Assembly: GCA_004321915.1 (NCBI GenBank)
Contig: SCQE01000084.1
Span: forward strand, 1 to 32,554
From: Nitrospirota bacterium
GTDB lineage: Bacteria > Nitrospirota > Thermodesulfovibrionia > Thermodesulfovibrionales > Dissulfurispiraceae
Reading direction: 5' to 3'
DNA: 32,554 nt
This document shows, one piece after another, positions 22,798 through 32,554 of the stretch (position 1 is the first letter of the stretch; every line of letters begins with the position of its first letter). Made by a program: the position numbers and the translations under genes. Below the pieces are notes generated by a model. It was not told the DNA's origin. It searched no databases and saw only the letters and a list, made by a program, of their open reading frames with translations.

Positions 22798-23199
22798 TCA
22801 GCGTGCTGCTTTCCGGCCAAGCCCTTCGGACAGCAGCGCAACCACAAGTGTATTGAGGCTTACGCCTTCGGCTCTTGCCTTTGCAGTAAGGCGTGAGTGC
22901 ACAGATTTAGGTGTGCGGGTTATAAAATGGCCTGAGGCTTCTGCAACAACGGCGTCATCAGGCACAAAGGCAGGCTGCGGCACGGTGCGTCCTGAATCAA
23001 TCCAAGCAGACATCCAGCTATGAAAGGCGTCTCGTCCGTTTTTCATAGCCTCCCTAATAGTGGCGCCGTCCGACATGCAGCCCGGCAGATCGGGAAAAGT
23101 TATTAAAAACCCGCCTCCGTCTTCAGATCCCAGCGGACTGATGATATGGGCGTAAGCCTCGAAAGGATAAGTGGTCTGTATGCGGTTAATTTTTTTCAT
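22798..23199 (-). CDS. hicB: HicB family antitoxin
   Basis: A 133-residue protein with the HicB RNase H-like degenerate fold (GGGFLITFPDLPGCMSDGATIREAMKNGRDAFHSWM) and a C-terminal ribbon-helix-helix region (ITRTPKSVHSRLTAKARAEGVSLNTLVVALLSEGL) for DNA binding. It neutralises HicA and is expected to bind the palindrome at 23443-23472. Its ribosome binding site AAGGAG lies in the last codons of hicA, which couples their translation. The 79-base gap to pdxA holds nothing recognised. Confidence 0.93.
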   Translation of the reverse strand: MKKINRIQTTYPFEAYAHIISPLGSEDGGGFLITFPDLPGCMSDGATIREAMKNGRDAFHSWMSAWIDSGRTVPQPAFVPDDAVVAEASGHFITRTPKSVHSRLTAKARAEGVSLNTLVVALLSEGLGRKAAR

Positions 23200-23201
23200 G
23201 G

Positions 23202-23423
23202 CTATAACTCCTTTGTTTTTTCGATCAGCTCAACTATTTTTTTTATATACACCGGCTTTATGGGCCTGTGCGCCGGTACTGTAACCGCTTCGGCAATCTC
23301 CGGATGTGAAAAAACATTGTGACTGCCTCCGTCGTTTCTGCATTCAATTCCGTGCCTGCCGGTAACTGTTATGATATTTTCAATGCTCCAGTCACGCGGG
23401 TTGTTTTTCATCTTTTGCAGCAT
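23202..23423 (-). CDS. hicA: HicA family mRNA interferase toxin
   Basis: A 73-residue dsRBD-fold RNase with the catalytic-His segment GGSHNVFSHPE and VPAHRPIKPVYIKKIVELIE. The ATG at 23423 is chosen because AGGAAG lies five bases upstream. Longer in-frame starts (23441, 23468) would lie at or upstream of the predicted transcription start and inside the operator. Toxin-first order is usual for hicAB. Confidence 0.92.
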   Translation of the reverse strand: MLQKMKNNPRDWSIENIITVTGRHGIECRNDGGSHNVFSHPEIAEAVTVPAHRPIKPVYIKKIVELIEKTKEL

Positions 23424-23442
23424 CTTTTCTTCCTGACTCATA

Positions 23443-23475
23443 ACAAATGATACTATGTGTAGTATCATTTGTCAA
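23443..23475 (-). promoter_or_regulatory. hicAB promoter overlapped by a 13-bp palindromic operator
   Basis: ACAAATGATACTA (23443-23455) and TAGTATCATTTGT (23460-23472) are perfect inverted repeats separated by TGTG. On the minus strand, TTGACA (23470-23475) and TATCAT (23447-23452) are exactly 17 bases apart, so the palindrome covers the whole spacer and both boxes. This is the expected layout for autorepression by the HicB ribbon-helix-helix domain. Confidence 0.85.
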
Positions 23476-23508
23476 CATGTAAGCATGAACTGTACCGTAA
23501 TAGAAGAA

Positions 23509-23537
23509 TTGTGACTATGAGAAAATAGCTGTATAAT
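23509..23537 (+). promoter_or_regulatory. Candidate promoter of the rseC-like gene
   Basis: TTGTGA (23509-23514) and TATAAT (23532-23537) are 17 bases apart. The predicted leader is about 170 bases long, and no riboswitch was recognised in it. Confidence 0.5.
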
Positions 23538-23712
23538 GCTTTAAAACCGACTCTATTTTGCGTTTGTAATACATGTGCAAATTTACTGTCTGATAGAATA
23601 ATTGCACAGCATTAATATCCGAATTTAGTTGCCCGCCTCAATTAGTGACATTATATCCTGATTTGTTTTAAAATTTCTGACTTTCGGCGCTCGTATAAAA
23701 AACCGGCAAATT

Positions 23713-24144
23713 ATGGAAGAAACAGGCGTTGTAAAATCACTCGACGGCACAAAGGCGTTCGTAAGCCTTAAGAAACAAGGAGGCTGCGAAGGCTGCTCGG
23801 CCGGTTCCATATGCAAGAGCATGAGCGGAGGAGACGCGGAGATCGAAGCCCTTAATCTTGCAAACGCGAAAGCCGGAGATACCGTGAGGATAGCCTTCAA
23901 GCCATACACCTACATGAAAGGGGCGCTGCTGGTTTACGGAATCCCTACGCTCTTTCTGGTAATAGGGGCTGTGCTCGGTAAAGAATATTTTAGCCGACTT
24001 GTCCCCTCCATCGAACCTGACACACTGTCCGCTTTGGCCGGATTCGGATTTTTTGGCCTGAGCTTTGTTATTATCAAGACCATATCGAACCGTTTTGACA
24101 AAAAGCGGGACCTGATGCCTGTAATCGAGGAAGTAATAAAATAA
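23713..24144 (+). CDS. RseC/MucC-like membrane redox-regulatory protein
   Basis: A 143-residue protein. The N-terminal domain has a Cys-rich box GGCEGCSAGSICKSM and a beta-rich segment (GDTVRIAFKPYTYMKG). Two membrane helices follow (about 75-93 and 107-125), then a basic tail. RseC-family proteins assist sigma-E signalling, or SoxR reduction as part of the Rnf-type system; here no rpoE or rnf gene is near. It precedes the EF-G-like gene by 12 bases. The ribosome binding site is weak. Confidence 0.85.
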   Translation: MEETGVVKSLDGTKAFVSLKKQGGCEGCSAGSICKSMSGGDAEIEALNLANAKAGDTVRIAFKPYTYMKGALLVYGIPTLFLVIGAVLGKEYFSRLVPSIEPDTLSALAGFGFFGLSFVIIKTISNRFDKKRDLMPVIEEVIK

Positions 24145-24156
24145 AGGGGGACAATC

Positions 24157-26253
24157 ATGTCGAGAATCGAAACCGAGAAGATAAGAAATGTGGCTGTAAT
24201 AGCCCACAGCGGCGCAGGCAAGACCTCGCTGACAGAGGCTATGCTGTTTGTGTCAGGGGCTATCGACAGAATGGGGAGCATCGAAGGCGGCAATACAACA
24301 ACAGATCACGAACCCGAAGAAACGACAAGAAAGATAAGCGTTACATCGGCGATGGCCCACTGCGACTGGAAAAATACAAGATTGAACCTTATAGACACCC
24401 CCGGCTTTATCAATTTTATAGAGGATACGAGAGGCTGCCTGAAAGTGTCTGACGGCGCGGTCGTTATCGTAAGCGCGATATCCGGCGTAAAGGCGGAGAC
24501 CGAAAAGATCTGGAAGTATGCCTGCGAATTCGAGGTCCCGAGAATCGTTTTTATCAACAAGCTCGACAAGGAATCGGCGAACTTTGCGATGGCCATAGAT
24601 GAACTCGAAAAATCCTTTGAGGCAGAAGGCATCCCGCTTTTCATCCCCATAGGCGAAGGCGATAAATTCAAGGGTGTGGTTGACCTTATAGCGATGAAGG
24701 CGTTCATAAAAGAGGGCAATGCGGTAAAAGAGTCCGAGATACCGGCCGATATCAAGGCATCCGCCGAAGATTACAGAAAAAAACTTGTAGAAAAAGTTGC
24801 GGAGGCCGACGACGCGCTGCTCGAAAAATATCTCGAAGGCACAGAGCTCACCCCAGACGAGATAATAAAAGGCGTGCGTGAGGCATCCCTTACCAGACGG
24901 TTCATACCGGTCATCTGCGGCGCGGCAACCCTCAATATCGGCACTGAGCAGCTTTTAAATTCGATACTTCTCTGCCTGCCCTCGCCGATCGAAATGAGCA
25001 GGATATCGCCGATACGCGGTAAAAACCCGAAAGACGGGAAGGAGATAGAGAGGAAGCCTGTTGATTCGGAGCCTCTCACAGCCTATGTTTTCAAGACGGT
25101 GGCAGACCCGTTTGCAGGGAAGATGTCTATTTTCAGGGTCTATTCCGGAGTGTTGAAGGCCGACTCAACGGTGTTGAATGTGAACACAGGGACCAAGGAA
25201 AGGGTCGGACAGGTCTTTTATCTGCTCGGCAAAAAGCATGTGCCTGTCCAGTCTGTCGGTCCGGGCGAGATCGCCGCGGTCGTAAAACTGAAGGACACCA
25301 ATGTAGGCGATACGCTATGCGAGGAGCACCACCCGCTGCTTATCGAGAAGGTGAAATTCGCGGAACCTCTGATCTCGTATGCGATGGCGCCGAAGAGCAA
25401 AGGCGACGAAGACAAGGTCAGCATCGGACTGCACAGGATACTCGAAGAAGACCCCACGCTGCGTTTTACAAGGGACGAGGAGTCCCGTGAAATGATACTT
25501 TCGGGAATGGGGCAGGTGCATCTCGAAGTATCGCTCGAAAAACTCAAGAGAAAATTCGGCGTCGAGGTCGTGATGAAGACGCCCAAAATACCTTACAGGG
25601 AAACCATCAAGGCCTCGACCAAGGTCCAGGGCAGGTACAAGAAACAGTCAGGGGGCCGCGGCCAGTTCGGCGACTGCTGGATAGAGATCGAACCGCTGCC
25701 GAGAGGCGGGGGCTATCAGTGGATGGATAAGATTGTGGGCGGCGTTATCCCGCAGCAGTACAGGCCTGCGGTAGAAAAAGGCATTGTCGAGACTATGCAC
25801 GAAGGCATACTCGCCGGCTACCAGATAGTAGATATGAAGGTCACGCTGTATGACGGCTCATATCATTCGGTCGACTCTTCTGAAATGGCGTTCAAGATTG
25901 CCGGTTCCATGGCGCTCAAAAAGGCGTTTATGGAAGCCAAACCCGCTCTGCTCGAACCCATCATGAAGGTCGAGATCGTTGTGCCTGAAGACACTCTCGG
26001 CACGGTCATAGGAGACCTGAATTCGAGGAGAGGCAAAGTACAGGGGGTTGATGCGCAGGCAGGCAGCAACCAGAAAATACTTGCTGTGGTCCCGATGTCC
26101 GAAATGCTTACCTATGCAAACCAGCTCCAGAGCATCACCTCAGGACGAGGCCTTTATTCGATGGAGTTCTCGCATTACGAAGAAACGCCCGGCCACATAT
26201 CGCAAAAGATTATAGCCGAAAGACAGAAGCTGAAAGCAGAGGAGCACGCTTAG
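24157..26253 (+). CDS. Elongation factor G-like GTPase (EF-G-2 type)
   Basis: A 698-residue five-domain translational GTPase. The P-loop is AHSGAGKTSL rather than the AHIDAGKTT of canonical EF-G. The switch I region reads EGGNTTTDHEPEETTRKISV, and G3 (DTPGF) and G4 (NKLD) are intact. The EF-G domain IV and V pattern follows (GGRGQFGD, ...ITSGRGLYSMEFSHYEETP). This combination marks the EF-G-2/FusA-like paralogue group, whose role in translocation or recycling is not settled. AAAGGGGGA precedes the ATG, and argH follows after three bases. Confidence 0.9.
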   Translation: MSRIETEKIRNVAVIAHSGAGKTSLTEAMLFVSGAIDRMGSIEGGNTTTDHEPEETTRKISVTSAMAHCDWKNTRLNLIDTPGFINFIEDTRGCLKVSDGAVVIVSAISGVKAETEKIWKYACEFEVPRIVFINKLDKESANFAMAIDELEKSFEAEGIPLFIPIGEGDKFKGVVDLIAMKAFIKEGNAVKESEIPADIKASAEDYRKKLVEKVAEADDALLEKYLEGTELTPDEIIKGVREASLTRRFIPVICGAATLNIGTEQLLNSILLCLPSPIEMSRISPIRGKNPKDGKEIERKPVDSEPLTAYVFKTVADPFAGKMSIFRVYSGVLKADSTVLNVNTGTKERVGQVFYLLGKKHVPVQSVGPGEIAAVVKLKDTNVGDTLCEEHHPLLIEKVKFAEPLISYAMAPKSKGDEDKVSIGLHRILEEDPTLRFTRDEESREMILSGMGQVHLEVSLEKLKRKFGVEVVMKTPKIPYRETIKASTKVQGRYKKQSGGRGQFGDCWIEIEPLPRGGGYQWMDKIVGGVIPQQYRPAVEKGIVETMHEGILAGYQIVDMKVTLYDGSYHSVDSSEMAFKIAGSMALKKAFMEAKPALLEPIMKVEIVVPEDTLGTVIGDLNSRRGKVQGVDAQAGSNQKILAVVPMSEMLTYANQLQSITSGRGLYSMEFSHYEETPGHISQKIIAERQKLKAEEHA

Positions 26254-26256
26254 CAG

Positions 26257-27630
26257 ATGAAAAAGCCTTGGGGCGGCAGATTTACAGGCAATACCTCTAA
26301 AATCGTGGAGCAATATACAGAGTCTGTTTCTTTTGATCAAAGGCTCTGGAAATACGATATCGAGGGAAGCATCGCGCATGCAAAAATGCTCGGCAAACAG
26401 GGCATCATACCCAAAAAAGACGCGGACAAAATTGTCGCGGCGCTGAAAGATATTTACAGAGAGATAGAAGCCGGCAAGTTCAGGTTCAGTATCGAACTCG
26501 AAGATGTTCACATGAATATCGAGGCGGCGCTTATCAAAAAGATCGGGGATGCGGGCGGCAGGCTTCACACCGCCCGTTCACGCAACGATCAGGTTGCGCT
26601 CGACCTTAGGCTGTATTTGAGGGAAGAGTCCAGAGAAATAATCGGCCTTCTGAAAAAGCTTGCCGATGTTTTATGCTCTATGGCCGGGAAAAAATCAGGA
26701 ACTATTATGCCCGGCTATACGCACATGCAGAGGGCCCAGCCTGTGCTTCTGTCGCACCACCTTCTTGCTTATGCGCAGATGTTCAGCCGCGACAGAGAGA
26801 GGTTTGCGGATTGCCTTAAACGGATCAACGTCCTGCCGCTCGGCTCATGCGCGCTTGCAGGCACTAGCCTGCCGATAGACAGGCAGTATGTCGCGAAGCT
26901 TTTGGGCTTTGACGCTGTTTCGGAAAACAGTCTGGATAGCGTTTCCGACAGGGATTTTGCGGTCGAGTTCCTTTCTGCGTCTGCGATGCTGATGATGCAT
27001 ACATCGAGGATGGCCGAAGAGCTTGTCCTCTGGTCAACCGAGGAGTTTTCATTCATAGAACTTCCGGATGCCTTCACAACCGGATCGAGCATAATGCCGC
27101 AAAAGAAGAACCCTGATGTGGCTGAGTTGGTGCGAGGAAAGACAGGCAGGGTTTACGGGAGCCTTATGAGTCTGCTGACCTTGATGAAAGGGCTTCCTCT
27201 CGCGTACAACCGCGACATGCAGGAAGACAAAGAGCCTGTGTTCGATACCGTTGACACGGTCAAGCTTACGCTGAATGCGCTTATACAGATGCTGCCTGAA
27301 GTCAGGTTCAATGCAGCGCGTCTCAAAGACACTGCAGGCGCTGCATTTTCGACCGCTACGGACCTTGCAGAGTACCTTGTGCGCAAAGACATACCGTTCA
27401 GGACTGCTCACGAAATAACCGGAAAAATTGTGCGCTACTGCATTGACAACAAAAAAGACCTTAAAGATTTGGGTCTGGCAGAGTATAAAAAGTTTTCGGC
27501 CAAGATCGAAAATGACATATTTTCCTGCCTCAAAACAGAGCAGTCGGTCAGATCAAAGATATCTTTCGGCGGAACTTCTGTTTCAAAAGTCAAAGAACAG
27601 CTTGCGCGATTCAAAAAGAAAAACAGCTGA
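26257..27630 (+). CDS. argH: Argininosuccinate lyase
   Basis: A 457-residue enzyme of arginine biosynthesis that splits argininosuccinate into arginine and fumarate. It shows the N-terminal [42 protein letters not shown] and the superfamily signature [12 protein letters not shown]. The length is normal. It is directly downstream of the EF-G-2 gene on the same strand and its end overlaps the next reading frame. Confidence 0.96.
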   Translation: MKKPWGGRFTGNTSKIVEQYTESVSFDQRLWKYDIEGSIAHAKMLGKQGIIPKKDADKIVAALKDIYREIEAGKFRFSIELEDVHMNIEAALIKKIGDAGGRLHTARSRNDQVALDLRLYLREESREIIGLLKKLADVLCSMAGKKSGTIMPGYTHMQRAQPVLLSHHLLAYAQMFSRDRERFADCLKRINVLPLGSCALAGTSLPIDRQYVAKLLGFDAVSENSLDSVSDRDFAVEFLSASAMLMMHTSRMAEELVLWSTEEFSFIELPDAFTTGSSIMPQKKNPDVAELVRGKTGRVYGSLMSLLTLMKGLPLAYNRDMQEDKEPVFDTVDTVKLTLNALIQMLPEVRFNAARLKDTAGAAFSTATDLAEYLVRKDIPFRTAHEITGKIVRYCIDNKKDLKDLGLAEYKKFSAKIENDIFSCLKTEQSVRSKISFGGTSVSKVKEQLARFKKKNS

Positions 27631-28300
27631 TCCCCTCGCGACACCACATTATCTTGTCCGAAGGCTGTCATCCCCGCATGAACACGAAGCCGGATGGATA
27701 GGCAGCAATAAAGACTGCGTTGAAATCTCCAACTTCCGCATAGAAGGTTCGGACCACCGCCCTGCGACACAAGCAAAACTCTTTTATTCGGATGAAGGCT
27801 TGCATGGTTTTTTCAGGGTGGAGGACAACTATATCAGGTGCCTGCATACAAAGATAAACGCTCCGGTTTATAAAGACAGCTGCGTCGAATTTTTCGTGAA
27901 ACCTAAAGAAGACAAGGGCTATTTTAATTTTGAGTTCAATTGCGGCGGGGCGGTATCATGCAGTTACATAACGGATCCGACCCGCGTATGTGGCGGGTTT
28001 AAGAGCGCAAAGGCTTTAGCCGGGTCTGAACTCAGCCGGATAAAAATAAATCATTCGATGCCGCGCATTGTAGAGCCTGAAATAACAAAACCTACAACAT
28101 GGTCCCTCGATTTTGTTGTCCCGTTTTCGATTTTAGAAAAACATATCGGCCCGCCCGGTAAGTTGAGCGGGCAGGTATGGACCGCTAATTTTTATAAATG
28201 CGGCGATGACACTTCGCACCCTCACTGGGCGTCATGGGCTCCGCTTACAGCCCGCAATTTTCATCTGCCCGGATGTTTTGGGACAATTACATTCGAGTAG
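27602..28300 (+). CDS. CBM9-like (carbohydrate-binding family 9-like) protein
   Basis: About 232 residues. The recognisable part starts at [11 protein letters not shown] and continues with [59 protein letters not shown] and [22 protein letters not shown]. This pattern belongs to the CBM9-like/DOMON-type family of small sugar- or heme-binding-like proteins. The start is uncertain. TTG at 27602 is the only canonical start near the conserved region, while the frame is open back to an ATG at 27428, which would overlap argH by about 200 bases. No signal peptide is seen. The end overlaps the convergent SprT-like gene by 40 bases. Confidence 0.7.
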   Translation: MRDSKRKTADPLATPHYLVRRLSSPHEHEAGWIGSNKDCVEISNFRIEGSDHRPATQAKLFYSDEGLHGFFRVEDNYIRCLHTKINAPVYKDSCVEFFVKPKEDKGYFNFEFNCGGAVSCSYITDPTRVCGGFKSAKALAGSELSRIKINHSMPRIVEPEITKPTTWSLDFVVPFSILEKHIGPPGKLSGQVWTANFYKCGDDTSHPHWASWAPLTARNFHLPGCFGTITFE

Positions 28301-28983
28301 AATTTTCTTTCCCATTCGGTCGCCCGCTCATAATCGTTAAACAGTTTTTCTTTGTTTTTGAACTCCTTTGAATGCAACCTGCGTCTGCCCCCCTGAAGGC
28401 CTTCACCGAGAACTTCATGCAGCATTTCGTGATAGATCACAAAGGATATAAAATAGTCAGGCACATTTTTTTTATCGAGCACAGGGTTGATCCTTATGAT
28501 GTTGGAGCTTCCGGTGTAACTTCCGAGGGTCCTTTTTCTACAAGTGCGTCTTGAACTTTTTATGCCCCATGTAATCCTCGCTTTTATCATGCCGCCAAAA
28601 TATTCCGCATTGATCCGATCGAACAAAGGCCGGAGGTCATGATGTCTTCCTGCGGTATTTATGGATACGGTCTTCGGGCATTTTCTGCGAATATGTTCCC
28701 TATTCTCCCGGATAAAATTCCTGAAATTGGGCATAGAAGATTTTTTGTTCTTTAAAAACAGAACAATTTCGGCAATCACATCATTGCCGGCATCGAGAAA
28801 CATCCGCTGGAGCCTTACATTCATGACGCCGTTAATCACTTTGGCGGAAAGCATGTTCGTCGAGTTTTCCGTAAGAACGAGCGAGACATGTCTGTCGAGG
28901 CCCTTTTCGAAATGCCGTCGAAGCGACGCTTCGTCATGACCGAAATGAATACTAAGCTGGCCCGAATCGAACAATTTTCCCAT
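28261..28983 (-). CDS. SprT-like zinc metalloprotein
   Basis: A 240-residue protein whose C-terminal half carries HEMLH (185-189, in FVIYHEMLHEVLG) and a downstream His204 (RRRLHSKEF), fitting the SprT/Spartan HExxH...H zinc site. LRPLFDRINAEYFGGMIKARITWG is the usual start of that domain. The N-terminal 110 residues are unrecognised. SprT-like proteins are linked to DNA-protein crosslink repair, but many bacterial members are uncharacterised. It is convergent with and overlaps the CBM9-like gene. Confidence 0.8.
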   Translation of the reverse strand: MGKLFDSGQLSIHFGHDEASLRRHFEKGLDRHVSLVLTENSTNMLSAKVINGVMNVRLQRMFLDAGNDVIAEIVLFLKNKKSSMPNFRNFIRENREHIRRKCPKTVSINTAGRHHDLRPLFDRINAEYFGGMIKARITWGIKSSRRTCRKRTLGSYTGSSNIIRINPVLDKKNVPDYFISFVIYHEMLHEVLGEGLQGGRRRLHSKEFKNKEKLFNDYERATEWERKFYSNVIVPKHPGR

Positions 28984-29020
28984 GCTTTTATATTGTCATA
29001 TACGCTCCAGACCGTTCAAT

Positions 29021-29049
29021 TTGATAATTTGCATTCTGCATGCTATCCT
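29021..29049 (+). promoter_or_regulatory. Candidate promoter of the GNAT-like gene
   Basis: TTGATA (29021-29026) and TATCCT (29044-29049) are 17 bases apart. The predicted transcript start near 29056 favours the 29112 ATG over the 29040 ATG. Confidence 0.4.
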
Positions 29050-29111
29050 CTTTTTATGATTACAGGCCGTATTTCAGGACGCGAAATTTTGCAAGCTTTC
29101 GTTGGCGGCGT

Positions 29112-30167
29112 ATGCAGCTGAACGCAGACGGGGGCAATTATCGTATCTGCCCGCCCGGAAAGCAGAACGAAGGTCTTGCAGTGCCTCTGCATTTAACAAT
29201 GGAGGAACTGGACCATCCGCATTCTTTGATGAACCTGATTGCCGGAAATACCGAACAAGCCGATCCGTTTTGCTGCCGGACCGAATGGCAGTTTTCTTTT
29301 CATGAAACTTTCAGTCCCGCGAGAACGCTTTATTTCCGGAACTCCAACGACAGCATGATCGCCTTTGCGGGATACGAGTATCCTGACACCGGCTTTGTAT
29401 TGGAACCGATAGAATCTTACTGGCTCTTTGGCAATCCGCTGCTCGGACCTAATGCGGTCGAGCTGCTGAAATCCCTGCTGAGCGAAGGACCTTTTTGCGG
29501 TTCCCGGCCTTTAGTAGTTCTGAGCGGGCTTGTCCGGGGCTCTTCCCTGTTAAGAGAAGTACTGCTGGCTTTTAAAGATCAATATGAAATTATCCGGCTC
29601 GAACCGTCCGGCTTCAGATGCGCCTCTCTCTCCGGCGGTATGGATGGATATTTGTCACGGCGCTCGGCAAAGCTCCGCAGGAACCTCAGGCGGACAAGCT
29701 CTCAGCTGGCAGACAAAGGGGTTGTTTTCGAGCGCTGCATACCCCTTTCTATAGAGCAGTCGGACGATGCTTATGCCCGGATGCTCTATATCGAAGAGAC
29801 CAGTTGGAAAGGCATCGGTCAATGCGGTATGACGATACAGCCTTCGTTGGATTTTTATCGTCTCATGCTTAGGCGCATGAGCTGTTCAGGCATAGGCAGA
29901 ATAATTTTTGCAAGACACGAGGGGAAGGACATAGGTTTTATCTTCGGAGGGATAACCGGCAGTTATTACCGGGGGCAGCAGTTCAGCTATTCCGAAGAAT
30001 GGAGCAAGTACTCTATCGGAAATATTTTGCAGCTCGAACAGATACGCTGGCTGTGTGAAGAGGGCATTGGCCGGTACGACATGGGGCAGACTCTGGATTA
30101 CAAGGCGCATTGGACGGAGATAGAACTGCAAACGGAAAACCTTCTGCTGCGGCCAATGGAAAAATAA
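29112..30167 (+). CDS. GNAT/FemAB-like acyltransferase (CelD/BcsL-type)
   Basis: About 351 residues. The C-terminal half has the Acetyltransf_6 pattern: YLSRRSAKLRRNLRRTSSQL, EETSWKGIGQCGM, GRIIFARHEGKDIGFIFGGITGSYYRGQQFSYSEEWSKYSIGNILQLEQI and GIGRYDMGQTLDYKAHWTE. Such proteins act in envelope polysaccharide or peptidoglycan modification in the cytoplasm. The start is uncertain: ATG 29040 would add 24 basic residues but lies upstream of the predicted transcript start, and neither start has a good ribosome binding site. No operon partner is on its strand. Confidence 0.75.
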   Translation: MQLNADGGNYRICPPGKQNEGLAVPLHLTMEELDHPHSLMNLIAGNTEQADPFCCRTEWQFSFHETFSPARTLYFRNSNDSMIAFAGYEYPDTGFVLEPIESYWLFGNPLLGPNAVELLKSLLSEGPFCGSRPLVVLSGLVRGSSLLREVLLAFKDQYEIIRLEPSGFRCASLSGGMDGYLSRRSAKLRRNLRRTSSQLADKGVVFERCIPLSIEQSDDAYARMLYIEETSWKGIGQCGMTIQPSLDFYRLMLRRMSCSGIGRIIFARHEGKDIGFIFGGITGSYYRGQQFSYSEEWSKYSIGNILQLEQIRWLCEEGIGRYDMGQTLDYKAHWTEIELQTENLLLRPMEK

Positions 30168-30279
30168 GCCGTTTATTTGCCGTAGCGCCGCGTCTTTTTT
30201 ATTGTCCCGCTTTCGAACACTGAACTCTGATAAAATACAAAGAGTGGGAAGGGGAGCGCACGTAGATGTTCAAACATTG

Positions 30280-30288
30280 TGGTATAAT
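30280..30288 (+). promoter_or_regulatory. Extended -10 promoter of the TPR-HExxH gene
   Basis: TGGTATAAT is an exact extended -10 (TGnTATAAT) about 30 bases upstream of the ATG at 30318. No convincing -35 box is seen, as is usual for this promoter type. Confidence 0.5.
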
Positions 30289-30317
30289 TCTTTGACCTTA
30301 GAACTTGCTTGAACTAT

Positions 30318-32286
<1,969 letters not shown>

Positions 32287-32303
<17 letters not shown>

Positions 32304-32382
32304 AACGGAGATAGAAGAGATAACCGATTTACTGATCAAGTTCAGGGACGAAAGAAATTGGGAACAGTTTCATAATTTGTGA
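32287..32382 (+). pseudogene. Truncated MazG-like pyrophosphohydrolase start
   Basis: A TTG at 32287 with AAGGAG five bases upstream opens a 31-codon frame overlapping the end of the TPR gene by 17 bases. It reads TEIEEITDLLIKFRDERNWEQFHN and then Leu-stop. The pattern is that of the first helix of MazG-like/dCTP pyrophosphatases (E-E-x-T-x-x-L-x-x-F-R-D-E-R-x-W-E-Q-F-H-x-P-K-x-L). The rest of the domain, with its metal-binding EExxE/D motifs, is not found in the following bases, so the gene is truncated. Confidence 0.6.
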
Positions 32383-32472
32383 GATAATGCCACCTGCCTA
32401 GTCTAATTCAGAAAAGCATTTTGCGAGATCATAATTTACTCGACAGTGCAAAGTTCTCATAGAGATTATAGA

Positions 32473-32554
32473 CTATTTTTGTTTGCGTAGGCGAGCGATG
32501 GCGAGGGAAAGTTCGACCCAGTCATCGGTAAGTTTTTTGAATGTCTGATAGTTT
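32473..32554 (-). CDS. Partial hypothetical protein, C-terminal end
   Basis: A minus-strand frame enters from the right edge and ends at TAG 32473-32475. The visible 26 residues end in DDWVELSLAIARLRKQK, a plausible amphipathic helix. The gene start lies beyond the window. The stretch 32383-32472 holds nothing recognised. Confidence 0.4.
   Translation of the reverse strand, partial: NYQTFKKLTDDWVELSLAIARLRKQK

Noticed and set aside
30168-30205. GC-rich stretch followed by T run after the GNAT-like gene as a terminator
   Set aside because: No clean stem could be drawn before the T run.

Overview
The window reads as a bacterial chromosome segment of mid-range GC, most plausibly from an anaerobic lineage such as Nitrospirota or Desulfobacterota. 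The pointers are a HndABC/NuoEFG-type iron-sulfur flavoenzyme, a glutamate synthase split over three genes with extra ferredoxin modules, an EF-G-2 type GTPase, an RseC-like redox protein, and many toxin-antitoxin (TA) modules and dispersed hairpin repeats. The taxonomic placement is an inference from gene content. No rRNA, tRNA or CRISPR array was recognised.

Layout. At 1-2.3 kb, dispersed hairpin repeats, a secreted TPR protein and a BrnT-type TA pair lie on the minus strand. At 2.3-4.6 kb, also minus, are a TerC membrane protein, the decayed start of a GDT1/UPF0016 transporter, a beta-carbonic anhydrase and a UbiE/MenG methyltransferase. From 4.6 to 11.1 kb (minus) is the main redox operon. 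Read from its 5' end it encodes a receiver domain fused to a degenerate GcvH-like domain, a receiver domain fused to NuoE, a HndB-like [2Fe-2S] protein, a possible 29-residue protein, a ferredoxin-tailed NuoF, and a NuoG/formate-dehydrogenase-like subunit. That last subunit has Gly where formate dehydrogenases have Cys or Sec. At 11.3-12.05 kb are an AbrB/RelE TA pair and a CHAT-domain remnant.

The glutamate synthase operon (12.28-17.45 kb, plus) encodes the amidotransferase, a ferredoxin-FMN synthase, and a GXGXG-GltD-ferredoxin fusion, and it ends at a strong intrinsic terminator. The pairing of this operon with the NuoEFG-like operon suggests that NAD(P)H, ferredoxin and glutamate synthesis are linked, possibly under control of the two receiver-domain proteins.

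From 17.4 to 21.2 kb is an accessory island. Its left edge carries a 27-bp exact copy of the gltD 3' coding end and what looks like a truncated insertion-sequence end. Then come a 61-residue ORF, a D12-class adenine methyltransferase, a ParB-like protein and a probable PD-(D/E)XK nuclease, all tightly packed. This looks like an undescribed restriction-modification or defence cassette.

The 21.2-32.5 kb part holds an orphan MqsA-like zinc finger, pdxA (with a plus-strand terminator inside its 3' coding end), a HicAB module with a perfect palindromic operator over its promoter, an RseC-like protein, EF-G-2, argH, a CBM9-like protein, a SprT-like metalloprotein and a GNAT/FemAB-like acyltransferase. 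It ends with a TPR-HExxH protein whose N-terminus is encoded by an AAGC tetranucleotide tract, a likely phase-variation switch. The right edge has a truncated MazG-like remnant and the 3' end of a minus-strand gene that continues beyond the window.
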